A DNA stretch of 64,000 bases from Sweltsa coloradensis (GCA_024449915.1 JAMZAV010001755.1:124001-188000), one strand, 5' to 3'; counted from the stretch's first letter, positions 9,257 through 22,259 are shown. Notes: generated by a model not told the origin, from the sequence alone. A program made the numbers and translations.

Positions 9257-10546
9257 TTGGATGAGCAAAGCGAAGACTTCAATTTCACTGACCCCTTAAA
9301 AACATTTGCTCCAATTTTTTTTGTTTGTTTTTCTGTCTGTTTGTTAGCGTTCTACCGGGCTAACGGCATATGCGATCTTGATGAAAATTGGAGGGGACCT
9401 TCGAAATCTTTGAACTTAGACGTGCGACGTTTTGGGTATAATCGAAGAAACATTTCTCATGATTTTTTTTTTACAATTTATAAGACGATATTTTCGTGAT
9501 AATTGGGCCGATTCTGACCAACCGGGTGGGGCTACATCGTTCATATTTCACATGGACATTAAGGTAATGATGATGTATTGCTTTTGACAGAAAAAGTTGA
9601 AAAAGTTAGCCAGAATCCATAGAATAAAGGTTTTAATATGTGTTGTTTTAGGTATATAATAATTGGATGAGCGTAGCGAGCGTAGCGAGCGAAGCGAAGA
9701 TCCATTATACACTGAGAAAAAAATCCGGAATGTTTTTTTTTCTTTCATTCTGTATTTTGTCTGTTGTCCGCACGATTCCGGCAAACCCATACTCCGATTG
9801 AGATGAAATTTTATGAGCCTTCGAAATCTCTCGAACTTAGAACTGCCCGTTTTTGAGCGCATCGGAAAATTATTTCTCAGAAATCGCATTTACGATTTTT
9901 TCGATTTTTTAAAATTTCTTGATTATAAACCTACATGCTTTATCCGATTTAATGATTTTGCACAGAACCTTATTTATGATTAAGTATCTTGAAAATTTGA
10001 GTGCAATTGAAAAAATATTATCATAAAAACGAAATTACTTGTTTTTCTTTTTTAAACAATTCTTTGACTTATAACACCTACATGCTTATCTATTGGAAGA
10101 AGTTTTTCACAGAACCTTAATTTTATGAATTAATATATTAGTGTTAAATTTGAGCGCAATCGAGAAATTATTTCTTAAAAATTGCAATTTTACGATTTTT
10201 TTTAAACAATTACGAATAATAAATTAAAAAATTAAGGTTAATTTTTTATTTTATTTTAATTTATTTCATTTAAAAAAAATTCAACTTGGTAATGATTTTT
10301 CCACAGAACAACAGAAAATTCGCATAACACATGGCAGCTCAATGCACCAATTACGCTCATCCAACAACGCGGCGGGACTTAAGCGTTTCCTAGTTATTAA
10401 CAAGTAACAATAGAAACTTGACAACAATATCCTACAATGCGTTCAAAAAGCACTTGCAAATGTAAAGAGATCCCACGCAAACTAAAAACTTACAAAAAAG
10501 CTCATCCATCAACGCGACTAAAAAAAGCGTTCGCGAAGCGGCCTAG
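9257..10546 (+). mobile_element. Helitron-like copy B2, interrupted by A5
   Basis: The 5' end is TTGGATGAGCAAAGCGAAG at 9257. The family-B body (TTCTACCGGGCTAACGGC, CGGGTGGGGCTACATCG) runs to 9662, is interrupted by copy A5, and resumes at 10394 with AACAATAGAAACTTGACAAC. The 3' end is ATCAACGCG, then AAAGCGTTCGCGAAGCGGCCTAG at 10546, followed by TAATAAT. The 3' hairpin is AACGC/GCGTT. Net length without the insert is about 560 bp. Confidence 0.8.
9663..10393 (+). mobile_element. Helitron-like copy A5, nested in B2
   Basis: It starts TTGGATGAGCGTAGCG after A and ends TTTCCTAG before T. The family-A order is complete: GAAGATCC near the start, ACGATTCCGGCAAACCC, TCCGATTGAGATGAAATTTT, the ATGCTTTATCCGATT block, ACACATGGCAGCTCAATGCA and TACGCTCATCCAACAACGCG. 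It is 731 bp with no coding capacity. The inverted copy of the 5' end lies just before the 3' hairpin. Confidence 0.85.
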
Positions 10547-10559
10547 TAATAATAATATC

Positions 10560-10694
10560 CGAGCATATTTCTAACAATGAAGTCAGGTAGAGGGTGCAAG
10601 ATAAACTCTTGAGCCCCTGGATATCGAAGTCTTCTAGCCATGCCTGACAAAAACCTCTGATTGAGCCTGGCTTTGAAACCAGGTCCTGCTGCAG
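10560..10694 (-). CDS. Candidate internal exon (unidentified)
   Basis: Minus-strand reading: TTGTTTTAGCTTCCACTGCAG looks like an acceptor, followed by an open frame with GPGFKARLNQRFLSGMARR and then a hydrophobic stretch ending near FILHPLPDFIVRNML. The start PGFKARLNQ resembles the conserved start of BPI/LBP-type lipid-binding domains, but the following residues do not continue that pattern. No good donor is seen. The segment abuts the 3' end of Helitron-like copy B2, which may have replaced its edge. Confidence 0.3.
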
Positions 10695-10699
10695 TGGAA

Positions 10700-12224
10700 G
10701 CTAAAACAAACGAACCCCTCATTTAAAATGTGAAAAAATGCAAGAAAAGTTTTTCAGTGGATTTGAATATTTTTAAATTGTTTTATCCTTAGACAACTAA
10801 GCATTAAGCCGGTTGTATAATATACTTTTATAACAATCAATACTATAGAACTATCAAGTGCTAATGTGCGAATGAATCGAACTGTAAAATGGTGATTTTT
10901 TATTATTCATACTTGAAGTAATTAGAATGGAATGCAGTCCAGATTTAACCTTACTTCATCTCTAGCTTTTGTGTTGAAATGTGCGGTGATTTATCGCAGT
11001 GCAATAATAATATTATTTGTGGTCCTTAAAAAGCTAATTCAGTTCTGGAGCAAGGTTGTAGTTATCAATACGAGTTCTATTCCTAGGTTTATAGCTAGCG
11101 TTAAGTTGTTCTCGATGTCATAAAACTCATAATATCAAGACATGAAAATATCGTACACGCATTACCAGTTGGGATTTACTATGCAGATTTACATGTGGTA
11201 CAGCAATTTATGTGAAGTTGTTGATACTTCTGGTATTCACGTCGTGATAGAAGTGTTAAAGATAAAGATTGTATTAAACTTTGGTTCCAATCCGTCTCAC
11301 AATAATCGCCTAAAGTCTCAAGTAGCTTAGCCCAAATCAATAATAAACTGGTTATGTACAGATGCTAACTCTTTGACTTACTTGCATTCCTCAAAGTTAG
11401 TTGGAAACACAATCTAAAATTACATGGGGGTAAAGTGACGACTTAAAATTTTCATATTCCATTTTGAGTCGTTTTATTAATTGTCTACCTTTGAAATAAG
11501 TTCAAATAAATGAATATGACACGCATTAAATATAAAAAATTAATCAATTAATATTGTTTGAGCTTATGATGATTGTGTTATTACATTAATATAAATTTCT
11601 GCTTCCAAACACGTAACATAGAAGAAGAAAAATTTTCGTTTTTGCTTTTGATGCTGAATTTGTGAACATTTTAATTTTGTTGAAAATGCAACAAAATTCT
11701 ATGTTTTCAAAGTTTTCTCAAACATACTGAGAATTATTCATCTGTGTATTCCAACGAAAACGATTTGTACAATTTTTTTATACAAATCAAAATTTCCTAT
11801 TTGAATTGAAAAAAAACCATATTTAAGGTATAATAAAAACTAAAATCACAAAATTCGTAAAAAAAAATTAAATAACGACAAATAATAAACGCTAAACGCT
11901 TTTTTAAATAACCTCTGCTCTGCTAAGCTAAAACTTTTTTCTACTATCTCAAAAGTTGCTTCAATTTTTTTTAAGTCACTTCCACTAACTGATTACGATC
12001 AACCAGGAACAATGAGCGTAAAACCCAAGGTAATAGTAGTGGGAACGTAGCGAGACAATGATCTCTAGCGCACGTGCCTATAAGAGCAAGGCTGCTTGGA
12101 GGATGACAGGGCGACCTAGAGCTGTGGACGTGACATTCACCACTCTCTTTGCACAATATGAAGCGGGACGGAGGGTCTCGACAACGAACATAACTGTCTT
12201 CTACTACTCGTAATGATGATCACC
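10700..12224. other. Unassigned AT-rich sequence
   Basis: Two ORFs of about 62 codons (10932-11123 and 11142-11330, +) have no recognisable features. A GC-richer patch at about 11990-12180 carries TATAAGAG and CACGTG words but no identifiable gene. Nothing else is seen. Confidence 0.3.
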
Positions 12225-12392
12225 GTCGTAAGAAATCGTTTTAGTTACAAGACATTCGATCCTGATCGGTTAGTTTTGTTATAATGAAGTTACACCTTTT
12301 GATTGGTTGACGTAAGGATTGTTGACAACTGATTGGTCGGTCGTAAGAATGTTGATGTTGTTTTACGCTCTTATAATAATTTCTTACGACTA
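12225..12392. mobile_element. Small MITE with GTCGTAAGAAAT ends
   Basis: GTCGTAAGAAAT at the left end and ATTTCTTACGAC at the right end are exact inverted repeats about 168 bp apart. The interior repeats TGATTGGTTGACGTAAGGAT and TGATTGGTCGGTCGTAAGAA. No ORF. The target duplication is unclear, so the superfamily is unknown. Confidence 0.55.
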
Positions 12393-12464
12393 AAACAAAA
12401 CCTATTTAACACGTAAGTTCTACCCACAGATAACAAAACCAATTAGTGGGAGACGTGACTGACT

Positions 12465-12530
12465 ACGTCCTCGTAGAACCATACGCTTAGGACCAGCGCC
12501 CTAATCGTATGAGCCACCGCGGATGTCGGC
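12465..12530 (-). mobile_element. tRNA-like SINE head, family 2
   Basis: Minus strand: CATCCGCGGTGGCTCATACG (A-box-like), then GGGCGCTGGTCCTAAGCGTA, then TTCTACGAGGACGT. These words are shared with the plus-strand copies at 24781 and 46898. The B-box part is lost here. Confidence 0.5.
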
Positions 12531-12644
12531 CCGCCTGTTACTCGTGCATTTGCATAGTGAAACATCTTTCACTACCCGATTCCTCAAATTCACGTAAATC
12601 ATTCATTATATTATATATTTTTTTACATTTTTTATATTTTTTTA

Positions 12645-12654
12645 TATTATTATA

Positions 12655-12688
<34 letters not shown>

Positions 12689-12755
12689 TATTATTATTAT
12701 TATTTATTATTATTATTATTATTATTATTTTATTATTATTATTATTATTATTATA
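12645..12755 (+). repeat. (TAT)n microsatellite
   Basis: This is a run of TTA/ATT triplets with a few interruptions. Confidence 0.95.
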
Positions 12756-12987
12756 TTCAAATCGTAAGTGAGTTATTCTGGTGTTATCTGGTGGAGTAAT
12801 ACCACAAACATCTGTATACGTAATACTGCCTTTTGAAATCTATCCTTCTCTATTGTACAACAATACTTCATGGTGCTAAGTTTCATCTAATTAATTAACA
12901 GAACCAAATAGACATAACAAAAAGAATAAATAAATAGAAAACATGTAATAATAATTACGATTTTAAAACAATCTTTCTTTGTTACAG

Positions 12988-13032
12988 ATATGACGTTGAA
13001 ACATCCAGAGCTGTACCATCATCTGAACAAAG
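12988..13032 (+). CDS. Candidate microexon 1 of a plus-strand gene
   Basis: A strong acceptor (AATCTTTCTTTGTTACAG) precedes 45 bases, and AAAG|GTAATT follows as donor. In one frame it reads one leading base plus YDVETSRAVPSSEQ and two trailing bases (phase 2). Those two bases (AG) plus the first base of the segment at 33927 make an Arg codon, so the two join in frame. The intron would be about 20.9 kb and would contain the satellite array. The family is unrecognised. Another frame starting at ATG is also open, so the frame is inferred from the match with the next exon. Confidence 0.4.
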
Positions 13033-13684
13033 GTAATTCACAAATTATTCTAATTCCATAGCAAAGTTTCCATCATCGGCTAGTAAGTTTGTATTTTTAT
13101 AAATGCATATTCGCAGTTCTGCTTTAAAAGTAAATATTTTTCAAATCAATCTGAAAATTATGACAGAAAACGGGAACATGCTGAATAAATAAACGCCGAA
13201 GCAGAAACTTTCAAACAAATGTATATTTTTGTATATTTCTTCGAGTCTTTCTTGGAAACTGTTTATACAACATACACGTATTGGCCGTCGTTGAGTTATA
13301 CAGGCAGACAATTATGATAACTTTTTGCCAGACGAGTACAAGAATAGCTCAACATTCACATACCGAAGTGTTGAACGGGATTGAAACGCAGTTCATCACA
13401 TTCGGCCGATAAAACGTGGTTTATACTAGATCGCATGCCCAGCCTACTACAATGGATTCTGCGACTTGAGCCACCGTGAGGCCCCAGCGGATATGTCCGC
13501 GCTATCGCGAGCTATATCCTGCACAACGATAGCAGGTATCATTGCACACTGATGTGTCTGAATGATTAATTGAAAACAATAATAATATAATATTATATTC
13601 CAGGCATCTTACCCACTCAATTTTCAGGCTGTGGACGTACGTTTTTCCTTACCTGGCTCCTCCACCGTCTCGGAAAAAAAAATA
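13033..13684. other. Intron-like or intergenic; tRNA-like fragment
   Basis: At about 13430-13510 the minus strand has GCGCGGACATATCCGCTGGG and TGGCTCAAGTCGCAG, an A-box-like head close to SINE family 2. Nothing else is recognised. Confidence 0.35.
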
Positions 13685-13900
13685 ATAATATTACCGTCCG
13701 CGAAAGCTATTTATTTATTTATTATTATTTATTTATTTATTATTTATTTAACGTCTATCCTATTCAGTTATAAAAACTGATTTACAAAGGAGGACAACTA
13801 AATAAATCTAATTACATAGATGCAGACACAACAATGAACTACATTTAAGTAAATATTTGAAATAGTAATATTACAACATGCATTAAGAACTCAACAAATT
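13685..13900 (-). mobile_element. LINE 3' tail (empty site for the hAT MITE)
   Basis: On the minus strand a 3'-UTR-like sequence with TTTAGTTGTCCTCCTTTGTA and CTGAATAGGATAGACGTTAA ends in an (AAATAAAT)n tail at the low-coordinate side. It is the undisrupted relative of 3215-3765 and shows that locus before insertion of the hAT-type MITE. No coding part remains. Confidence 0.6.
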
Positions 13901-13968
13901 TGATAAACAAATAAAAAGGATATTAAATACAATTTATGAATGAATCGAATATATAAAAAAGGGGTGGG

Positions 13969-14082
13969 GAATGAAAACAATAATCGAAGAGGGAGGAAGG
14001 CGTTAATTACAGTGTGTCGATGTGAAACAATAATTAATTTCGAAGAGGGAGGAAGGCGTTAATTACAGTGTGTCGATGTGCA
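13969..14082 (+). repeat. Tandem duplication of ~60 bp
   Basis: Two adjacent units each contain GAAGAGGGAGGAAGGCGTTA followed by ATTACAGTGTGTCGATGTG, almost identical. The duplication lies directly beside the left border of the satellite array. Confidence 0.8.
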
Positions 14083-14136
14083 CAATCCTACAATTATGTT
14101 TTTAACTTAAAGGGAGATATATTTTAAGATTTAACA

Positions 14137-17100
14137 ATCCCGGCTGACGTTTGTTCACTAATCTGTGAATCAATTCATTATTTTATATCGACACTATATT
14201 GAATATATTATAATCAATTGTTTGATAATCGCCGGCAACCCTAATAAACACGCAGATTTCTAACCCGGTACCCACAAATTTTGATAATACATTAGATCAA
14301 GTTTACTGGCTACTTAATATTGAATCAATACAATTTATTAACAATTAATTGTATCATAGTTCAAATCAATGAACTAATAACCCGAACTTAATAACCCACT
14401 TAACATTCAAATATTAAATACTGAATCTCGGCACTAATCTTATAAACCCAATTTTATATCGACACTTTTAATTTATATCATAATAATTGTTATATAATCG
14501 CCGCCCTAAAAAACGCAATTTTAACCGCGCCTCCACAATATTTTGAAATATATATAATAGTCCGCTGACGTTTGTTCCTAATCTGTGAAAATCATAATTT
14601 TTATCGACACTATATTGAATATATTATAATCAATTGTTTGATAATCGCCGGCAACCCTAATAAACACGCAGATTTCTAACCCGGCGCCTCCACCAATATT
14701 TTGAAATACTATATAGATCGTCCGGCTGACGTTTGTTCACTAATCTGTGAATCAATTCATTATTTTATATCGACACTATATTGAATATATTATAATCAAT
14801 TGTTTGATAATCGCGATCAACCCTAATAAAACCAAATTTAACCCGCCTCACCAACTTAAATAAATAAAGTAGATGTCAGTGACATGATTCACTAATTTGA
14901 ATAATTAATAATTTATAATCGCACTAATTGATATATATATAATTGTTAGATAATACCGGAACTCCCATATTAAACACAATTTATAACCGCGTCCACCTTA
15001 ATAATTTTAAACTACTAATCATCACATATTTATATACAATTCTTGAATAATTCAATAATTTTAATACCGCAACTTTTAATATCAGATATTTAACTGATCA
15101 CCGCTACCTAATACACGCATTTAAACCGCGCTCACATTCTAAAATTAATAATTCTATCGTCACTATTCTGAATAATTAATTATTATAATCCGCATTTTAA
15201 TATTAAATAATTTTGATAATCGCGAATCTAATATAACACGCGATTTCTAACCGGCTCCACCTATTTTGAAATACATTAATCGTCCGTGAATTTATCAATA
15301 ATATTGAATCGATCATAATTTATAATCGCAATTTTGAAATTTATAATCAATATTTGAAACCGCTAACTAAAAACACGCATTTCTAACCAGCGCCTCCACA
15401 AATTTTACAATATTTGAATACTATAATATGTTGACTATTGTATCACAATTAAAACAATTTTATTCGCACCCACTAATTAAATATTTAACCACTCATATTC
15501 AACCTATATAACCCGCATTTTTACTACCGGTAACTATGTCCACTAATTTAATGAATATATAATATATTAATACTATATTAACTAATCAATTGTTATTTTA
15601 ATCGCGGCAACCCTAAACAATATTAATCGTCCCCAATTTGTTGATAATATCATCACTATTATAATCGACAATTTTAACTCCCTACAAATATTGATATATG
15701 AATCCCTGAATAAAGATATCCAACGGCTCAACAATTTTATTATATAATCGCCCATATTTAAATTTATAATCAATCTTCACATAATCCAATCTATAACTCG
15801 ACATTTTACTAATCGCTCAACAAATTTAACTATAAACAATTTTAACTTTCAAATCAATTGTAATCCAATCATAACATTTTTCGAACCGTCTAACATATTT
15901 AAATAATTTTTAATCCGGCAACTAATTAATTATACAATTTTAATCCGGGCTACCAATATTTGAAAATTAATATACAATTGTTATAATGCCGCATCTTTAC
16001 AATCTGTAATCAACTTCTATTTAATCGACACTATATTGAATATATAATCAATTGTTTCATAATTAACGCAATCTAATTAAAACGCATCTTATGACCCTCA
16101 ACAATATTATTCGCAATAACTATATAGATCGTCCGATTTCTTCACAACTCATATTTTAAAATATTCATATTATTACACTAATTAATTAATCATTATTTAA
16201 ATCACGCAAACTAATATCACGCATTTTTTAACCCGGACTCCTATAAACTTTTACCTGATACATCATATTAAATATATTAAACTTCATGATTATTATATTA
16301 TTAACGCAACTATTTATAAATATATGATTATTTATCAATTTTCTGAACCTTAATAAACAAATTTCTAACCCGGCACCTTCCCAATATTTGAAAATATTTG
16401 ATCGTCCGGCTGACGTATGTTCATAATCTGTGAATAATTCATTATTTATACCGCATATATTGAATCAATTATTTCAATTATTTATAATCGCCGGCAACTC
16501 TAATAAACACGCAGATTCTAACCTTCGCCCCCAAATTTTGAAATATTATAGATCGTCCGGCTGATTTGTTCCACTAATCTGTGAATCAATTATAATTTTT
16601 ATCCGACACTAATTTAAATATTATAATCAATTGTTTGATATATCCGCCCAACCAATTTCAATCAGTCCTACCAGTTCTACAATAATTTAAATACATTATC
16701 CGACTAGAAGTAAATTTATAACGTAATCAATTTATAAATTATTATATCCAGTTTTATAATCGGCAACTAATTAAACAATTTTAATCGCCTCACCATATTT
16801 AAAAATTTAGATCCCGGCGGACTTATCACCAATTTGAACAATATATTATATTTCGACACTAATATTTAAACTAATGTTGTAATCGCAATCTTAATAAATC
16901 AATTTACCGGTCAAACAATATTTTAAATAATTGCAACCATAATCGAATATCCTAACCAACTCACCAATTTTTGAAACTATATAATTGAATAATAATTATA
17001 TCGATACTTGTAATCAATTCATAATTTAATCGACACTATTAATATTTTATAATTTTCTAATATCGCGCATTCATAATAACACGCAGATTTACCCGTCCCT

Positions 17101-20100
17101 CACCAATATTTTGAAAACTATATAATCGTCCGGCAACTTTTCACTAATCTGTGAACATTATAATTTTATCCACTATTTAAATATATTATAATCCAATTTT
17201 TATACCGGAACAATTATAAACACAATTTCAACCGCCCAATTATTTAACAATTGTGAAACGTCTAACCTAATAAACGACATTATACTCGAATACTCAAATT
17301 ATTAATATTTATAATCGCACTAATTAATATATTATAACATTGAATTATAACGCCGCACCTATTAATAATATTTAAATCTGGATCCCAACTAATAAAAATT
17401 TATACGTCGCACATTTTTAAATAATCTTAATCAATCTATTTTATAATCGCAAATTAATAATATTTTACACTCTCTACAATTTTCAACCCTATAAACCGCA
17501 ATTTCAAACACGGATTTCACAATTTTGAACATAATATTTTAACATATGATTAAGCGATTTGTTCACTAATCTGGAATCAATTCATTAATTTATATCGACA
17601 CATATTGAAATATTATAATCAATTGTTCTGATACGCCGGCAAACTATAATCAAAAATTTAACCGCACTCACCAATATTTTGAAATACTATTATAATCGCC
17701 GGTGACCTTTTTCACTAATTCGGCTCAACAATTAATTTAATACATAATATTATTAATATTTATAATCAATTGTGAACATAACAGCAACTTATTAAACGCT
17801 ACCAATTTTGAAAACCTCAACCATATCGAATATTCTAATCTCCGAACCAATTTTTAATTTACTAATGCACTTAATTAATAATTTATAATCAATTTTTATA
17901 ATGCACATTATCAATTATATAATTTTTTAACCGCCGCAACCTAATAAATACTAAATAACCGGCACGTCCTCCACCAATATTTTGAAATACTATATAAGTC
18001 CGGTCGTTACGTTATAATCTCTAATTAATCATTATTTATATGACACCTAATTAAAATTTAATCAATGTTTGAAATCCCGTCAACCCTAATAAACAGAGAT
18101 TTTACCCGCTCGAATCTATTACAATTTATATCGCACTATATAGAAATTTAACATTTGTACAATTCTGAATCAAAAATAATTTTAACCTTACAATTTGTAA
18201 AACCAATTTTATATCGCCGGCAACCCATTAAACTTGAATTCAATCTTACCCGCCTCACTAATATTGAAACTAATAATATCAATTTGAATCCGCAACCTAA
18301 TAAATATCAATACTTTAATCCCGCACCTATTTAAAAATATATGAATCGCTTTCAATTTGAAAATCAAATTTATAACTCGACAATATACCTGTGCACATCA
18401 ATTTTTAAAACTATAATAACAACCCAAAATTTTTAACCAACTAATAATCATAATTTAATACATGATACTAATTTTATAATCATTTGGAAATCACAATTTT
18501 ATAACACCAGATTCTATAACCATATTTATGCCATCATTCCATATTTGAAACCTAATAAAACGCGTTTAACCTGTCCAACATATAATAAATCATTATTCAG
18601 CTGACTTTTAATATTATAATCAATGTATCATAATTTCATATCGACACCTATTGAATATATTATAAAATTGTTTAACCGGCCCTCACCATATTTTACAATT
18701 TTAACCCCGGCCTGAATTTTAATATATATAGATCGTCGGCTGAGTTTATCACATATCTGTGAATCAATTCAATTTTTATGCATAATTCGAATAATTAATA
18801 ATTTTGATAATCCGGCAACCCAATAAACACCAATTTTAAACGGCCTCCAATATTTGAAATATTAACGTTCCGGCGAGTTGATCACTGATAATCAATTCAT
18901 AATTTATATCGACCACTATATTAATATTATAATCAATTGTTTGATAATCGCCGGCAACCCTAATAAACACGCAGATTTCTAACCCGGCGCCTCCACCAAT
19001 ATTTTAAAACTATAGATGTCCGGCAATCGCACGATTATCACTAATCTTGAACCAATTCATAATTTATAATCGACACTATATTGATATAATTATAAAATTT
19101 TAGAACCGAAACACCAATTTAACCCGCACTTCACCAACTTGAACTCAAATATTTGTAATTATATAGATCACTATTTTATTCACTAATATTGAATCAATTT
19201 AATTATAATGTTTGAACTAAAACCAATACTATAACAATTAGTTTGTAACCGGAAACCCTAATTTTAACGATTATAACCGGACATTCACAATTTTAAAACT
19301 ATATTTATTTAATTCACTAATATTGAATATATTATCAATTTTATATCGCAACCTAATATACCACATTTTAAACGCCCCAAATATTTAAAACTAATTCTAA
19401 GTCCGACGTTTCACAATTATTTGAAATTAATATAATTAATCCGGCACGTTTGAATCCTTAAACTGTAATAATCATTTTTAATACACTATTGAATTACTAA
19501 ACGAATGCCGTATTTTTCAATAACTTATGAATCCGTGATTTTGTCACTATCTATAATATTTTAATTTTTATACGCATCCTAGTTTTTCATAATTGAGAAT
19601 CAGCAAATTTTTAAACATATTTATACTTCCATCAATTTTTATAATTGACAACTCAAATACGATTTCAAATCCTGATTCATTCACAATTTTTAGAATATAT
19701 GATTTTCAATTAACAATTTTTATAATTCTTGAATCATATAAATTTTCAATCTCACATCTGCACAATTTTAAAATGTTATAATGCAGGCAACTATAAAATC
19801 GTAGAATCTAACCTTTGCATCAATATTTAATATATATTAAATTAATCCGGCAACCTTAATAATAATTTAACCCACAATAATTTATAAGAATTATGATAAT
19901 TAAATCATAATTTTGATAATCAGAACTTATATCCCAATTTTATAACGGCTTAATCAATATTTTGAAATTTATAATGTCGCAACATAAAGCACAATAAATC
20001 TAACTTCATCTTAAACACCTAAATTAAAATATTAAACTCGCTGAACGTTAATCCAACCTAACAGAGATTTAAATGACTCAAATTTTTAAATTTAAATTTA

Positions 20101-21155
20101 TACCGGCATATAAAACAATTTTACTCATCCACCATATTTTGAAACTTTAATAATGTAAGTTAATGTTCATAATTGAACGGTAATCAATATAAGCGCATTT
20201 TAACGGGATCTTGCAAATATAATATATTAATTGCAACTTTGTCATAATTACACCTAAATTATTATTTATGTTTATACGACATATTTGAATATCTTATAAT
20301 CATATGTTTGATATGAATCAAACTAACTCATACTAGATTTTTAATCTATTACTCAAATTATTAAATAAATATTGTCTTTCTTCAATTTGATTCACTAATC
20401 TGTAAATCAAGCATTAGTTTAAATAAGGAAACTATATGTAAATATGTTTATCAATGTGTTGATAATACCCGCACTATAAAGCGACGATTTAAACGCCTCA
20501 CAATATTATATGAAATACTCATATAATTACAAGCGTAAATTTAATCTCACTAATATGTAATCATTCATTAAAATTTTTATATTACTAATCAAAGTTTAAT
20601 AATGTATAATTGCAGGCAAACCTATAAACTAGATACTAGGCTCAAATTTAAATAATATTATGTCCGCTACATTGTTTCACTTCTGGAACTCATAATTATA
20701 TGAACTAAAGAATATAAATTTTACATCAATGTGACTATCGCGGCAACCTTAAACCGACATTCAACAACACGCGATACAATATTGAAATACTAAGATCTCA
20801 GCTGAGTATATACAACTGTAATCAATCTTTGACACTACTATATATCAATTCAATTCCGGCCCTTAACGAATTACTGCTACAAAGAAATCATAACTCCGGA
20901 TTTTACTATCGTAATATTTTTATCCTTTTTGAAAACGCCAAATGTTTTGGTCCCTTTTTTTTTTTCCTCTGCGTTTAATTTAAAATAAAACGGTTAAATT
21001 TAATTCTTCAAATTAAAGTTACACAATTCAATTTAAAAGTTTCGGGCCCTTCATGCAACCCTAATAAACACGCAGATTTCTAACCCGGCGCCTCCACCAA
21101 TATTTTGAAATACTATATAGATCGTCCGGCTGACGTTTGTTCACTAATCTATGAA
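14137..21155 (+). repeat. Satellite array, ~166-bp monomer, mostly garbled copies
   Basis: The array is about 7 kb. Clean monomers are readable at about 14610-14830, 18900-19010 and 21055-21150, with words AATAAACACGCAGATTTC, then CGGCGCCTCCACCAATATTT, then AGATCGTCCGGCTGACG, then TTCACTAATCTGTGAATC, then CGACACTATATTGAATATAT and AATCAATTGTTTGATAATCG. Two successive CCCTAATAAA words lie 166 bp apart (14655, 14821). Most copies between are full of small deletions and A/T-biased changes. An unrelated insert of about 120 bp lies at 20930-21050. The array begins and ends at nearly the same monomer phase. Confidence 0.85.
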
Positions 21156-22028
21156 CCAGTAAGTGAAAAACAGATTTTAAAACACCATTTAAATTGATTT
21201 GAGCAGGATCGTCTAACGAATATTTTTGTATTTTTCATTGTTTTTCATTATTTTTTAATTGAATTTTTTAAATATTTTATTTGATTATTTTTTATTTAGA
21301 TAATTTAGTTTTGATTCATTTAATTTCACATTTTTACATTTTAAGTACGTGGTCACAAAGGACTGTTTTACTGTAAGCATACATTGTTGTAATTTTATTA
21401 TTTAAAATTTTCAAAATAACAGTAAATTATTTTGTGTGTATTTTATGTATTGAGTTTTATTTGTCGTCCTTCGCAAATAAATGTAACAACTGAATCGGAT
21501 ATAGACGTTAAAAAAAAACAATAAATACAATTTGTAAATAGTACTCCGCTCGATTCTGCCGAGTGTGGTGTATAATACACTGGCGTATTTACACGTCGAC
21601 GTTCCAAAAGTTTGAAATAGAAAGTATTTGAATATACAACGCACATCAATAAACATAGGCTACGACAAGTCGGGTAAACATTGTAAATACGCCCTGAAGT
21701 AATTTTAATAAATACCCAGCACCTACAAACCAATTATGATATTCCAATCACAGCGTACGAGATTTAAATGAAATTGATTATTTTTAGGGAAACTTTTCAT
21801 CAAACTTTATGATAACATAGGAATATAAATTAAAATTTTTGCATTTCAATTCCATCTTATTGAAACTGTTTGAAGAATAAAAAGAGTAAGAAGAACTGAA
21901 CAAGAAGAAGAAGAAGAAGAGCTGTTTTTAGTCAATCAACTGCATGCTATAGCTTGCACCTTCACCATGAACCTTCAAGATATAGATCAAAGTAATTAAA
22001 AACCAAGACTCTCAGACCGGGAGGATAT
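21156..22028. other. LINE tail and unassigned sequence
   Basis: At 21380-21535 (+) the sequence TTTATTTGTCGTCCTTCGCA, then GGATATAGACGTTAAAAAAA, then an A-rich tail is a divergent member of the LINE-tail family at 3215 and 13685. The minus-strand ORFs at 21411-21733 overlap it and are not credible genes. A (GAA)n run lies at about 21905-21920. Confidence 0.4.
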
Positions 22029-22029
22029 A

Positions 22030-22238
22030 AACACAAACACACGAACAATAGCCACGGTCAGAATTAAAAAAAACACTTATTAAAAGTGCGTAAGTTTTCG
22101 GAAGCATCCGCTTCCTTCCTCAGACGTACCTTAACCCTCGCGTCTGAGGAAGGAAGCGGATACTTCCGAAAAATTAACGCACTTTTAGTAAGTGTTTTTT
22201 ATTTCTGAACGTGGTTATTGTTCGTGTGTTTTTTTTGT
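22030..22238. repeat. Inverted repeat with hammerhead-like cores
   Basis: Arms of about 96 bp (about 22030-22125 and 22141-22238) are separated by about 15 bp. Both arms, read outward from the centre, carry CGTCTGAGGA, then the stem GGAAGCGGATRCTTCC, then GAAA. CTGAGGA fits the hammerhead consensus CUGANGA, followed by a stem II and GAAA. Such motifs are known in the terminal repeats of Penelope-like retroelements. A stem III and a cleavage triplet are not clear, so ribozyme activity is unproven. Confidence 0.45.
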
Positions 22239-22259
22239 TTATAAATAACACTATTGTTA

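Noticed and set aside
15582..19781. ORFs within the satellite array
   Set aside because: The array is garbled satellite; open frames there are short and AT-driven.
14137..21155. CRISPR-like array because of regular repeats
   Set aside because: Monomers are directly adjacent with no unique spacers, and the context is eukaryotic.
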